This document shows, in pieces, positions 42,396 to 50,875 of a DNA stretch of 64,000 nt. The stretch covers positions 248,001 to 312,000 of the forward strand of contig NZ_VWOX01000007.1 in NCBI RefSeq assembly GCF_008629675.1, read 5' to 3'. Position 1 is the first letter of the stretch. Each line of letters begins with the position of its first letter. The notes beneath the pieces were generated by a model. It made no database searches, was not told the DNA's origin, and was given only the letters and a program-made list of their open reading frames with translations. The translations under genes and the position numbers were made by a program. This DNA is from Roseiconus nitratireducens. Its GTDB lineage: Bacteria > Planctomycetota > Planctomycetia > Pirellulales > Pirellulaceae.

Positions 42396-44435
42396 CTATG
42401 AAGAGCCTCCAGGATTGATTGCCAGGTTTTCAAGCCCTGGTCCATTGCTGCCAATGATCGATGCGGCTGGCAAGCTGACATGGAAAGTCGCGCCGCCGTC
42501 TACGTTCTGAGTGGCCCAGATCTTCCCACCGTGCGATTCGACGATCGATTGGCTGATGGATAGCCCCATGCCGATGCCGCCCGGCCGCGTGGTGTAGAAC
42601 GCGTTGAAAATTTGTGTCAGTTGATCATCGGCCAATCCAATCCCGCGATCTTCCACTTCAAGCTCCACCGACGCGGTGTCGTGAGTCGTTCGCACGGTGA
42701 TTTGCCGGGACTGCAGATCGACGTCCTGCATGGCTTGCGTGGCATTGATCAGCAAATTCAAGATGACCTGCTGCAGTTCGATTTTGTCCCCTGTGACCGC
42801 GGGCAGCGAGCCGTCGAGTTCTTCGTGGATGATGATTCCGCGGTTTTCGGTGTCCGGCGCGGCGAGTCGGAGCACTTCTCGGACCACTTCGTTCAGGTCC
42901 AAAGGCATCTTCGTCGGCTGTTCCTTCCGGGCGAGCGATCGCACACGGCTGAGGATGCCGGCCGCGCGGTTTCCATCGTTGGCAATGTCCTGCAAGGCAG
43001 CTGCAACCTCCTCTGTGTCGGGAGGCGATTGCCGAAGCAGCCGAAGGGCGGCCTGGGCGTTGCTGACGATGGCCGACAGCGGTTGGTTCACTTCATGGGC
43101 GATCGACGTGGAGAATTCGCCCACGGTTGCCACGCGGTTGACGCGCGCCAGTTCGTCTCGTTGCCGTCGCGTGACGTCCTGATTGGCTTCGAGTGCTTGT
43201 TCGGCGCGCCGACGTCGAAATCGATTCACCAACAAGATGGCGATCAGCCCGGACTGCAACAGCACGATGGTGCCGGTGGCCACAATTAACCAGCCGTAAC
43301 GCTCCCAATTTGACGGTTCCCGAAATCGTCGAATGGAGCCGTCCGGCAGGCTGTCTTCGCGGATGCCCCATCGACGCAACTGGCGAACGTCAAACATCAA
43401 TTGATTCGCGTCCAGGCCTGCGACGGGGATTTCCGATGGCCGTTCTCCGCGGAGTACGCGGGCTGCCATCCGGCCAGCCAACTCGCCCTGCGCTTCTACC
43501 TCAATCAGACTTCCGCCCACAATTCCGTGTCCCAGCAGAGAATCCCAAAGTCCAAACACGGGCGCGGGGCAGACGCCGCTGACTTTTTCGACCACGTCCC
43601 GAGTGACGTAGTTGTTGCCGGAAGTGTCCTTGTTGTAGGTCAGCATCAACACGACCGTTTGGGGATCAACGTTAGCCACACGGTCAAGCAATTCCGCCAT
43701 CGGAAGCCCGACCAGAAAGTCCACCTGCAGAGCTTGCTCGTATTGAGTCGCAAAGGATTCTGCGAGAGCATGGATGCGGTTGTCCTGGTCCGACACGCCA
43801 CCAATGACCAGCAGATGGTCCGCTTGGGGATAGAGGTGCAGTGCCGCACGAAGCGTTTCGTCGAAATCTAGTCGATAGGCAACGCCGGTCACGTTTGGCT
43901 CGGAAGTTGCGACGTTTGCCAGGTTCACTCCAGCACTACAGAAGACGATGGGGGCATCGGGGAACACCACCGACCGATGCGCCAGAGTGAACTCAATGGC
44001 ATCAGCGGCCACGGGGATGACCACATCGACTTGCCTGTCCGCGTACTTTTTTTGCAGCAGGATAATCCAGTCCCGAACATACTCGTCGTCTCCATAGCGG
44101 GATAGATCGAGGTATTCGATGTCTAAGTCGACGTTGGGACCCAATTCCTCCGCGAAGGCCCGTCGCAAGCCTCGGTCTCGATCGATGTTGACGGGCATCA
44201 GTGTATGGAAGCTATACAAAACGACCACTCGCTTCCTCTGATCGGCAGCCGCAACTTTCGCAAGGGTTGGTCCACCCAGTCCTGCGGCAATCAGAATGCC
44301 GATCACCGCAAAACGCAGCGGTGGCCTTGCCGCGCGAGATTGCTTCTCAGGTGCTCGATCTGAAGCGAAACAGGTCATGTCAGTAGGTCGATTCAGAAAC
44401 CGGAGACATCGCCGTTTCGGTATGGCGGTAGGCAC
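42396..44435 (-). CDS. Sensor histidine kinase with ABC-type substrate-binding sensor domain
   Basis: A 679-residue kinase; start GTG at 44435 or ATG at 44378 (MTCFAS), neither with a strong ribosome site. A signal/membrane segment lies at about 40-62. Residues about 68-330 match the ABC_sub_bind type of periplasmic binding protein (RVVVLYSFHTLMPVNIDRDRG, VDVVIPVAADAIEFTLAHR, PIVFCSAGVNLANVATSEPNVTGV, GLWDSLLGHGIVGGSLIEVEAQG). A second membrane helix is at about 375-398. The HisKA domain has the phospho-acceptor in SIAHEVNQPLSAIVSNA (about 447). The HATPase domain shows NLLINATQAM, DRGIGL and PGGIGMGLSIS. The sensor domain suggests binding of a small ligand released or taken up by the cell. 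The paired regulator follows directly. Confidence 0.93.
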   Translation of the reverse strand: MPTAIPKRRCLRFLNRPTDMTCFASDRAPEKQSRAARPPLRFAVIGILIAAGLGGPTLAKVAAADQRKRVVVLYSFHTLMPVNIDRDRGLRRAFAEELGPNVDLDIEYLDLSRYGDDEYVRDWIILLQKKYADRQVDVVIPVAADAIEFTLAHRSVVFPDAPIVFCSAGVNLANVATSEPNVTGVAYRLDFDETLRAALHLYPQADHLLVIGGVSDQDNRIHALAESFATQYEQALQVDFLVGLPMAELLDRVANVDPQTVVLMLTYNKDTSGNNYVTRDVVEKVSGVCPAPVFGLWDSLLGHGIVGGSLIEVEAQGELAGRMAARVLRGERPSEIPVAGLDANQLMFDVRQLRRWGIREDSLPDGSIRRFREPSNWERYGWLIVATGTIVLLQSGLIAILLVNRFRRRRAEQALEANQDVTRRQRDELARVNRVATVGEFSTSIAHEVNQPLSAIVSNAQAALRLLRQSPPDTEEVAAALQDIANDGNRAAGILSRVRSLARKEQPTKMPLDLNEVVREVLRLAAPDTENRGIIIHEELDGSLPAVTGDKIELQQVILNLLINATQAMQDVDLQSRQITVRTTHDTASVELEVEDRGIGLADDQLTQIFNAFYTTRPGGIGMGLSISQSIVESHGGKIWATQNVDGGATFHVSLPAASIIGSNGPGLENLAINPGGSS

Positions 44436-44528
44436 GGAATCGAGTGCGTAAGCACAGGAGCATCGAGTTTACCTTAGCCTGCGAGTTTTCGCTGGGCGTT
44501 TCGGTTGCGTCTGAGCCTTCCCGGGTTG

Positions 44529-44567
44529 ACGCCCGCCCGGCGGTCGCTCAAGCGGCCGGGCGGGCGT
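44529..44567. repeat. GC-rich perfect 13-bp inverted repeat between divergent genes
   Basis: ACGCCCGCCCGGC (44529-44541) and GCCGGGCGGGCGT (44555-44567), 13-base loop. It lies between the kinase gene (-) and the PhyH gene (+). There is no T-run on the plus strand, so it is not a typical terminator for either. It could be a dispersed palindrome or an operator. Confidence 0.6.
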
Positions 44568-44657
44568 TAAGATGGTGGCAGCCGGCAAGGAACTTTCGTT
44601 CCCGAAGTTCCTGCCGTTCACCCCCGTCCCGTTCCCCCCTTCGATCCAGGATCGACG

Positions 44658-45536
44658 ATGTCCTCGGCACCCTTGAACTCCCAGGAATCCCCGGGCTTCC
44701 AGGAAACGCTCAGCACCGGTGAAGTCGAACAGTACGACGCGCGGGGTTTCGTGTTGAAACGGTCGTTGTTTGACCGCGAGGAAATTGACCTGCTCCGCAA
44801 AGCTGCGAAGGAGGACAAGGCGCTGGACGACCACGCCTTCGGACGCGACGACGGGGAAGGCGGCAGTGTTCGGCTGTCGTTATGGAACCATCCGGGCCAA
44901 GGCATTTATGGCGCGTTCGCGCGTTGCAATCGGTTGGTCTCAGGGGCCCGACAACTGCTCCGTGACGAACCCTATCACTATCATTCCAAGATGATCATGA
45001 AGGATGCCCGCGTCGGAGGCGCTTGGACCTGGCACCAGGACTACGGTTACTGGTACTCCAACGGCGTGTTGACTCCCAATCTGGTCAGCGCCTACATCGC
45101 GGTGGATCCGGCGACCAAGGAAAACGGTTGCCTGCAAGTGATTGAAGGGTCGCAGCATTGCGGAAGAATCCATCACCAATTGAGTGGTGAACAGGCCGGG
45201 GCCGATATGGAACGGGTCTCGGCCATCCTGGAGCGGATGAAACACTTGTACGTGGAGATGGAGCCGGGCGACGTGCTGTTTTTCCACAGCAATCTGCTTC
45301 ACCGCAGCGATCGCAACCAATCCGAACATCCGCGGTGGGCGATGATTTGTTGCTACAACGCCAAGAGCAATGATCCGTACAAGGAATCCCATCATCCGCG
45401 ATACACGCCGCTGGAACCGGTCGCCGATGAGGTGATCAAAGAAGTCGGTGCCCGACGGTTCGGGCAAGACGATGCGGACGTGGCCTTTCTGGATCCCAAT
45501 CACGATGCCAGCGCCCGCTCGCTGGAGCGGGAGTGA
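44658..45536 (+). CDS. Phytanoyl-CoA-dioxygenase (PhyH)-family Fe(II)/2-oxoglutarate oxygenase
   Basis: A 292-residue protein with the PhyH double-stranded beta-helix. Iron ligands are visible as W-H-Q-D (His about 126, Asp about 128) and the distal His in FFHSNLLHRSDRN (about 215). SAYIAVDPATKENGCLQVIEGSQHCG and YVEMEPGDVLFFH are the usual conserved stretches, and the downstream Arg in HPRWAMICCYN may bind 2-oxoglutarate. Family members hydroxylate acyl-CoAs or various small molecules. No signal peptide, so it acts in the cytoplasm. The next gene, an oxidoreductase, starts inside its stop region (GTGA overlap), suggesting that the two work in sequence on one metabolite. Confidence 0.92.
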   Translation: MSSAPLNSQESPGFQETLSTGEVEQYDARGFVLKRSLFDREEIDLLRKAAKEDKALDDHAFGRDDGEGGSVRLSLWNHPGQGIYGAFARCNRLVSGARQLLRDEPYHYHSKMIMKDARVGGAWTWHQDYGYWYSNGVLTPNLVSAYIAVDPATKENGCLQVIEGSQHCGRIHHQLSGEQAGADMERVSAILERMKHLYVEMEPGDVLFFHSNLLHRSDRNQSEHPRWAMICCYNAKSNDPYKESHHPRYTPLEPVADEVIKEVGARRFGQDDADVAFLDPNHDASARSLERE

Positions 45537-46651
45537 GTGCACCGGCCATCATGAAAGACTTTTCCGACCCGGAGTCTCTGGACTATCTGCCGACGATGCC
45601 GCGCAATCGCGACGTCGGGATCGGTTGCGTGGGGGCAGGATTCATCATGTCCGATTGCCACCTGGTCGCGTACTGCGCCGCCGGGCTGCGTCCGCTGGGA
45701 ATCACGTCACGGCGACAGGAAGCGGCCGCCGAAGTTGCCCGACGTCACGGCTTGGAGACGGTTTTCGACTCGGTCGATCAGATGCTGGCCGATGATCGCA
45801 TCGAAGTCATCGATGTCGCTGTTCCACCCGACGCCCTGTTGCCGGTGGTGCGGCGAATCGTCCAAGGAAAACACGTCCGCGGGATTCTCGCGCAAAAGCC
45901 GCTCGGTGGAGATCTCGCCCAGGCCACCCAAATCGTGCGGTTGTGTCGCGAGGCCGGAATCACGTTGTGCGTGAACCAGAACATGCGCTATGACCAGTCG
46001 GTACGGGCCTGCAAACACCTGTTGGACGGCGGTGTTTTGGGCGATCCCGTGCTGGCGACGATCGACATGCGAGCGATCCCTCACTGGATGCCCTGGCAGC
46101 AGCGGCAGGGTTGGCTGACCTGCCGGATCATGTCGATCCATCATCTGGACACCATGCGCTACTGGCTGGGAGAGCCGCGGCGGGTATTCGCTAGTTTTCG
46201 CACCGACCCGCGGACGGCGTTTGAACACGTCGATGGAATCGGTTTGTACGTGCTGGAGTACGATTCGGGCGTGCGTTGCCTGATTTGCGATGACGTCTGG
46301 ACCGGACCGGCCAGGGAAGGCGCCGCGGCCGACCTGGGGATCCACTGGCGTGTCGAGGGAACCCAGGGATTGGCCAAAGGTGAGATCGGATGGCCCAAGT
46401 ACCCGGAACGTCAGCCCAGCACGATCGACTACACTTCAACTCGGACCGGACGCTGGCACCGGCCACGTTGGGACCAGGTGTGGTTCCCGGATGCCTTCCT
46501 GGGACCCATGGCCGAACTGTTGGTGGCGTTGGAGAACGGCGAGCAGCCGACCCTGAGCGGTCAAGACAATCTGAAGACCATGGCACTGGTGGATGCCTGT
46601 TACCGGTCGGCAAGTGATGGTCGCGCCGTGGAGTTGGAAAAAGGTTCTTGA
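45533..46651 (+). CDS. Gfo/Idh/MocA-family NAD(P)-dependent oxidoreductase
   Basis: A 372-residue protein. Start GTG at 45533, overlapping the PhyH stop by four bases; an ATG at 45551 is an alternative. The Rossmann motif is IGCVGAGFIMSDCH (about 29-42). VIDVAVPPDALLPVVRRIV and GILAQKPLGGDLAQA follow, with Gln in place of the usual Glu of the EKP motif. The catalytic-type segment IMSIHHLDTMRYWLG (about 200-214) contains the His expected in this family. Members oxidise or reduce sugars, inositols and related polyols. With PhyH it forms a two-gene operon frequent in Planctomycetes. The last codons lie in a 17-base tandem repeat (46644-46694). Confidence 0.92.
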   Translation: MSAPAIMKDFSDPESLDYLPTMPRNRDVGIGCVGAGFIMSDCHLVAYCAAGLRPLGITSRRQEAAAEVARRHGLETVFDSVDQMLADDRIEVIDVAVPPDALLPVVRRIVQGKHVRGILAQKPLGGDLAQATQIVRLCREAGITLCVNQNMRYDQSVRACKHLLDGGVLGDPVLATIDMRAIPHWMPWQQRQGWLTCRIMSIHHLDTMRYWLGEPRRVFASFRTDPRTAFEHVDGIGLYVLEYDSGVRCLICDDVWTGPAREGAAADLGIHWRVEGTQGLAKGEIGWPKYPERQPSTIDYTSTRTGRWHRPRWDQVWFPDAFLGPMAELLVALENGEQPTLSGQDNLKTMALVDACYRSASDGRAVELEKGS

Positions 46652-46694
46652 AGCACAGAGGTTCCTGAAGCCCAGAGGTTCTTGAAGCCCAGAG
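46644..46694 (+). repeat. 17-bp tandem repeat, three units
   Basis: Three head-to-tail units GTTCTTGAAGCACAGAG, GTTCCTGAAGCCCAGAG and GTTCTTGAAGCCCAGAG (46644-46660, 46661-46677, 46678-46694). The first unit contains the TGA stop of the oxidoreductase gene. Not a CRISPR: there are no spacers. Confidence 0.9.
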
Positions 46695-46773
46695 TCTGCC
46701 GCAGAGTTCACTGATAGTACCAAGTTGATGATCTCTGCGGGCTCGGTGTCCTCCGCGGCTTGTCGTGCTGCAG

Positions 46774-46810
46774 AAAAAAGGCCGCGGATCGGTTGAACCG
46801 ACCCGCGGCC
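46774..46810 (-). terminator. Rho-independent terminator of the PRC-barrel gene
   Basis: On the minus strand, GGCCGCGGGTCGGTT pairs with AACCGATCCGCGGCC (46780-46810, one mismatch) and is followed by TTTTTT (46779-46774). It lies 44 bases after the stop codon at 46854. Confidence 0.85.
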
Positions 46811-46853
46811 ATTGGCTGAATACCGTTTGGCGGATGCAGAACGTCGTCCGCTC

Positions 46854-47441
46854 CTATTCGTTTCTGCGATCCAAATTGACATCGACATCGACATTACGGT
46901 CGCGAGCGGCGCGACGGTTTTGCGTCATGTTGGTGCGATAGCGCTGATTCAGATCTCGGACAAAGTTCTGGTCCGAAAAGTTTGGCCAGTTGTCTTGGTC
47001 GAAACCTTTGGCACCTTCCATCTGTTGCTCGGTGACGTCCAGGATGACCGTGTAATCATCACGATCTTCGGCATCGCGTTTGATTTTGAACGCATCGAAT
47101 GGGACTGCGAACAGCTTGTCACCCAGGTTCAGGAAACCGCCGTAGCTGACCGCGGCGTAAGCAATGCGTCCGCTACGCGGGTCCAACACGATGTCGTTGA
47201 TCTCTCCCACGCCTTCGCCTTGGGAGTTCTCCAGATTCGTGCCGATCAGCTGACTGGCGCGAACCGTTTCGCCACTGGTCTGTCGGTCCAAACCGCGGTA
47301 CGACTGATCGTCGCGTTGTTGCGTTTGGTTTTGGTCTTTCAGCCGCTGTTTGAGGGCGGCATCATCCTGGGCGGAGACGGAGGTGCCCAGGGCGAACGCA
47401 AAGGCGCATAGAGCGCCCAGCGTCAAAAAGGGTCGTTTCAT
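46854..47441 (-). CDS. Exported PRC-barrel-domain protein
   Basis: A 195-residue protein from ATG 47441 with a signal peptide (MKRPFLTLGALCAFAFALGTSVSAQ). After a Gln/Asp-rich linker, residues about 55-130 form a PRC-barrel: VRASQLIGTNLENSQGEGVG, INDIVLDPRSGRIAYAAVSYGG, DKLFAVPFDAFKI. The C-terminus is rich in Asn/Arg/Asp (NFVRDLNQRYRTN, ARDRNVDVDVNLDRRNE). PRC-barrel proteins of this exported type commonly occur beside CsbD and DUF892 genes in stress clusters, as here. The molecular role is unknown. A rho-independent terminator at 46774-46810 ends the transcript. A longer frame to 47477 is less likely because it precedes the signal peptide. Confidence 0.9.
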   Translation of the reverse strand: MKRPFLTLGALCAFAFALGTSVSAQDDAALKQRLKDQNQTQQRDDQSYRGLDRQTSGETVRASQLIGTNLENSQGEGVGEINDIVLDPRSGRIAYAAVSYGGFLNLGDKLFAVPFDAFKIKRDAEDRDDYTVILDVTEQQMEGAKGFDQDNWPNFSDQNFVRDLNQRYRTNMTQNRRAARDRNVDVDVNLDRRNE

Positions 47442-47642
47442 GACTGTGTTCCGATTGGGAATGGTTTGGGGAATCACAATTCAAACATCGGCGGATTCTG
47501 ACGTGGAGAACCCACCTGGCATGTTTGAACTCGGATGGATCGGGAGGTTGCTACCCTCTGCGTCGCAGCATTCGCCAACGGCTTGGTTTTCCATCGGTTC
47601 ACGAAGACGCTGCGGGGCCAGCGGACGTTGCAGTGCAGCTGC

Positions 47643-47846
47643 CTAGCAATTGCAGCTGGATTCGAATTCGGACACTTGTCGCTCCGCCTCTTCCTTCGCG
47701 ACGCCGTAGCGCTCCTGAATCCGTCCAACCAACTCTTCGCGCTTGCCTTCGACGCGATCCAAGTCATCGTCGGTCAATTTGCCCCACTGTTGTTGGGCTT
47801 GACCTTTGGCCTGTTTCCATTTGCCTTGAATTTGATCCCAATTCAT
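47643..47846 (-). CDS. CsbD-family stress protein
   Basis: A 67-residue protein with the CsbD signature: MNWDQIQGKWKQAKGQAQQQ, WGKLTDDDLDRVEGKREELVG and RIQERYGVAKEEAERQVSEF. A strong AGGAG ribosome site precedes the ATG at 47846. The C-terminus ends in CNC, which is unusual and could bind metal or form disulfides. CsbD-type proteins are small, hydrophilic and induced in the general stress response. It lies between the PRC-barrel and DUF892 genes on the same strand, with gaps of about 170-200 bases. Confidence 0.93.
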   Translation of the reverse strand: MNWDQIQGKWKQAKGQAQQQWGKLTDDDLDRVEGKREELVGRIQERYGVAKEEAERQVSEFESSCNC

Positions 47847-48018
47847 ATCGAACTCCTGTGGAAAGAAAGATGCGATCTCGACGTGAGAATCGCGTGGTTT
47901 TCGGAATGGTTCTTAAGAGGGCTGGATCGATGTGGGGCGTCTCGAAGGACGCCAGTTGCTGGCAACGCGGCCAGATCGATCCACGCATTGGCGAGCGTGG
48001 CTCCTACGACACAGCCGA

Positions 48019-48513
48019 TCAACTGGCCATGGCGTTTTGGTTGATCGTTTTCGACAATTGCGTCAGCTTCTTGTCAGCCGTTTCTTCGTCGTCGATGTTT
48101 TGTTTGAGAAGTTTGAGTGCCTGGTCGTAGCCCAACGACTCGGCCCAGGTGCACAGGGTTCCGTAGGTGGCGATTTCGTAGTGCTCGACCTTTTGGGCAC
48201 ACGCGATGATCAACGCGTCACGTACGGCCGGATCGGCATCTTCTTGCAGCATTTCTTCGGCTTCTTCGACCAGCCCTTTCATGGCTTCGCAAGTTTTGGC
48301 GCGAGCGGCCTTGCCGGTATCCTCAAACGCTTGCTCGACTCGGGAAACATGCTCCTTGGTTTCCTCCAGGTGTTCCTCAAGGGCGGACTGAAGTTTGTCG
48401 CTGGAGGCATGTTTGACCATCTTGGGCAGTGCTTTGACCAGCTGCTTCTCCGCACTCAGGATGTCACGAAGTTCGTCATGGAACGCATCTGCCAGGTTTT
48501 TCATTGCCATCAT
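48019..48513 (-). CDS. DUF892 ferritin-like protein (YciE type)
   Basis: A 164-residue all-helical protein starting at ATG 48513 with GAGG upstream. KNLADAFHDELRDILSAEKQLVKALPKM and SALEEHLEETKEHVSRVEQAF hold the Glu and His positions expected for a ferritin-like four-helix bundle. CAQKVEHYEIATYGTLCTWAESLG and DDEETADKKLTQL complete the DUF892 pattern. Such proteins are stress-induced and may bind iron. It is first of three stress-type genes on this strand (DUF892, CsbD, PRC-barrel). A longer frame to 48603 adds a segment without similarity. Confidence 0.92.
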   Translation of the reverse strand: MMAMKNLADAFHDELRDILSAEKQLVKALPKMVKHASSDKLQSALEEHLEETKEHVSRVEQAFEDTGKAARAKTCEAMKGLVEEAEEMLQEDADPAVRDALIIACAQKVEHYEIATYGTLCTWAESLGYDQALKLLKQNIDDEETADKKLTQLSKTINQNAMAS

Positions 48514-49178
48514 TTGCCTCGATTGGTTTTGGTGGTTTAAGGAAAGCACGCCCAGCCGTTCTTGGACACTGATGCCGCAGTCGAATCCGAAAGCATTTCG
48601 CATGACGAGTTCCTCGCGGCAGTGATCTGTTAGAAAGCGGTGTGCGTCAAAATCTGAACGTTTGGATTCAAAGCTCTACCAGGACGCGGCGCGAAATCGT
48701 CCACGCCAACAGTGGTTTCCAACAGGCGTGATGAGATGCATTTGCTGTGCCCATTTCCGAAGTCGCCGCGGGAATCAGCCGCCCTGATCAAGAAGCCAAT
48801 CACAACACGAGACAACACGCACTCGTTGAAGGGTTCGATGGCTCGGCAGGACTGAGAAGATTGCGCGGATGTCGCGATCATGTGATCGATTGCAATCCAG
48901 GCAGGGCGGACAAACTGGAAGATTTGAGATCGCGATTGACGAGCGATCACGTCGACCGATCGTCAGGCTGCCAGGGTTGTCATGACCCGAACACACTGCA
49001 CGGGAGAATGAATTGGCAGGGCCCGAACGCCCTCAACGACGCTCTGCCCACCCCTCGCCGCCAAGTCGTTACGATGAGAAGCAACACGTGCCGAATCGGA
49101 TCTTGTGACATCCCATGGATTCGTTAGACGCACAGACGTTCACAGCTTCTTGTCGGCGGTTCTCCCTGGTGGCTCCTC
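48514..49178. other. Divergent intergenic region, nothing recognised
   Basis: About 665 bases between the DUF892 gene (-) and a sulfatase gene (+). Short frames on both strands have no domain. No repeat family of this window and no tRNA-like fold was recognised. It must contain both promoters. Confidence 0.45.
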
Positions 49179-50729
49179 ATGTCCCGTTTGGTTGCATTTT
49201 CGGTTTTGTTCTTGCTAGCCCGTTCGACGTTGGTGGCTGCCGAGCAACCCAACGTGATCATCATTTACACCGACGACCAGGGATTCGGCGATGTCGGATG
49301 TTTGAATCCGGAGGCGAAGTTTGCGACACCGAACTTGGATCGGATTGCCGCCGAAGGCATCGCGATGACGAACGCGCACAGCGGAGACTCCGTTTGCACG
49401 CCGTCGCGGTATGCCTTGCTGACCGGTCGCTATTGCTGGCGCACTTCGTTGAAGCGGATGGTGATGGGTGCGGAGGGCAAATGTCTGATCCGGGACGGAC
49501 AGCGGACGATCGCATCCATGTTGCGTGATCAAGGTTACGCGACCGGGATGGTGGGCAAGTGGCATTTGGGGATGGACTTTCCAGGAGAGGATTATCGCGA
49601 TCGCGACTGGAGTCAGCCAGTGCGCGACATGCCCTTGGACAAGGGATTTGATTTTTTCTACGGGGTACCGGCGTCCTTGAATTACGGTGTCTTGGCATGG
49701 TTCGAAGGACGGCACGCGGCGGTGCCACCCACCTTGTTCACGGCCAAGAAGCCCAACGCGAGGCACGTGGATTACCGGATCCGGCCGCCCTACCAGGACA
49801 CGCCGCAGGAAACGATTGAGAACGTCGGGAAACCGGCTTTGGAGGTTGCGCCTGACTTCATCGACAACCAGTGCTTGACTCGCTTTACCGATCGCGCGAT
49901 TGACTGGATGAAGCGGACGCATGCCAGCGACGAACGGCGCCCGTTTTTCCTTTACTTGCCGTACACCTCGCCACATTATCCGGTTTGTCCGCTGCCGCAG
50001 TTCCACGGACAAGGCGACTGTGGCGGGTACGGTGAATTCGTGATCGAAACGGACTACCACATCGGACGCATTCTGGATTTCTTGCGTTCCAGCGGGTTGG
50101 AACAGAACACGCTGTTGGTCGTTTGCAGCGATAACGGCCCGGAGAACTCTTGGAAGCAGCGGATCGAACAGTTCGGACATCGCAGCAACGATCGATTCCG
50201 GGAGGGAAAACGGTCGGTCTACGAAGGCGGTCATCGGGTTCCCCTGCTGATCCGCTGGCCGCAGGGGATCGATCAGCCGGGACGCCGATTTGATGGGTTG
50301 GTGGGCCAAATCGATTTGTTGGCAACGATTGCCGAGATCGTGGACGCTTCGCTGAACCCTCAGGATGCGGTCGATAGCCAGAGTTTCGCGGACGTCTTGC
50401 GAGACGCCCAGGCGGAACACCGTCGGGCACCTCTGATCAACCACGCCGCCCGCGGTCGGTTTGCGATTACCCAGGATCGATGGAAGCTGGTGCTGCCTCA
50501 GGGCAAGGCCAAGGCCGAGCTCTATGACTTGGAACAGGATCCCGGCGAGCAAAACGACGTGTCGCAAGACCATCCGGAGATCGTCAAACGGTTGACGGGC
50601 CAGATCACGCGGATCGTTGCCCGCGGTCGGACAACGCCGGGCCCGTCGCAGTCCAACGACACCGGTTACTGGCAAGACTTGGCCTGGATGAGTGAAGCGG
50701 AGTACGTTGCCGGCCAGTCAGAACGTTGA
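49179..50729 (+). CDS. Secreted type I arylsulfatase
   Basis: A 516-residue sulfatase with signal peptide MSRLVAFSVLFLLARSTLVAAE. NVIIIYTDDQGFGDVGCLNP provides the metal Asp pair, and CTPSRYALLTGRY carries the formylglycine Cys (about 73). MVGKWHLGMDF, LYLPYTSPHYPV and LLVVCSDNGPENSW complete the active site. The C-terminal sulfatase subdomain (ITQDRWKLVLPQGKAKAELYDLEQDPGEQNDVSQ) is intact. The pattern fits S1_15/S1_53-like exo-sulfatases, but subfamily assignment needs a search. It is monocistronic, with hairpin repeats at 50785-50862 downstream. Confidence 0.95.
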   Translation: MSRLVAFSVLFLLARSTLVAAEQPNVIIIYTDDQGFGDVGCLNPEAKFATPNLDRIAAEGIAMTNAHSGDSVCTPSRYALLTGRYCWRTSLKRMVMGAEGKCLIRDGQRTIASMLRDQGYATGMVGKWHLGMDFPGEDYRDRDWSQPVRDMPLDKGFDFFYGVPASLNYGVLAWFEGRHAAVPPTLFTAKKPNARHVDYRIRPPYQDTPQETIENVGKPALEVAPDFIDNQCLTRFTDRAIDWMKRTHASDERRPFFLYLPYTSPHYPVCPLPQFHGQGDCGGYGEFVIETDYHIGRILDFLRSSGLEQNTLLVVCSDNGPENSWKQRIEQFGHRSNDRFREGKRSVYEGGHRVPLLIRWPQGIDQPGRRFDGLVGQIDLLATIAEIVDASLNPQDAVDSQSFADVLRDAQAEHRRAPLINHAARGRFAITQDRWKLVLPQGKAKAELYDLEQDPGEQNDVSQDHPEIVKRLTGQITRIVARGRTTPGPSQSNDTGYWQDLAWMSEAEYVAGQSER

Positions 50730-50784
50730 ACGCCCCGTCGCGGTGACTGTCGTGGCACTGTGGAGACGAAGTCACCCCAATCAT

Positions 50785-50862
50785 GTAGCCACCGTCGCCA
50801 GACGGTGGACCCGCAGCGCGAATCAACTAGCCACTGTCGCCAGACAGTGGACCCGCAGCGCG
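50785..50862 (+). repeat. Two tandem hairpin repeats (CCACNGTC-GCCA-GACNGTGG)
   Basis: Units of about 36 bases, at 50785-50820 and 50827-50862, share the tail GGACCCGCAGCGCG. The stem reads CCACCGTC/GACGGTGG in the first and CCACTGTC/GACAGTGG in the second, both with loop GCCA, so the arm change is compensated. They lie 3' of the sulfatase gene and of the convergent hydrolase gene. Confidence 0.85.
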
Positions 50863-50875
50863 TTTCACGCTGGTC

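Noticed and set aside
46644..46694. Possible CRISPR array
   Set aside because: Three 17-base units directly adjoin with no spacers and no cas genes nearby.
49215..50675. Minus-strand frame of 486 codons
   Set aside because: Mirror of the sulfatase at 49179-50729.
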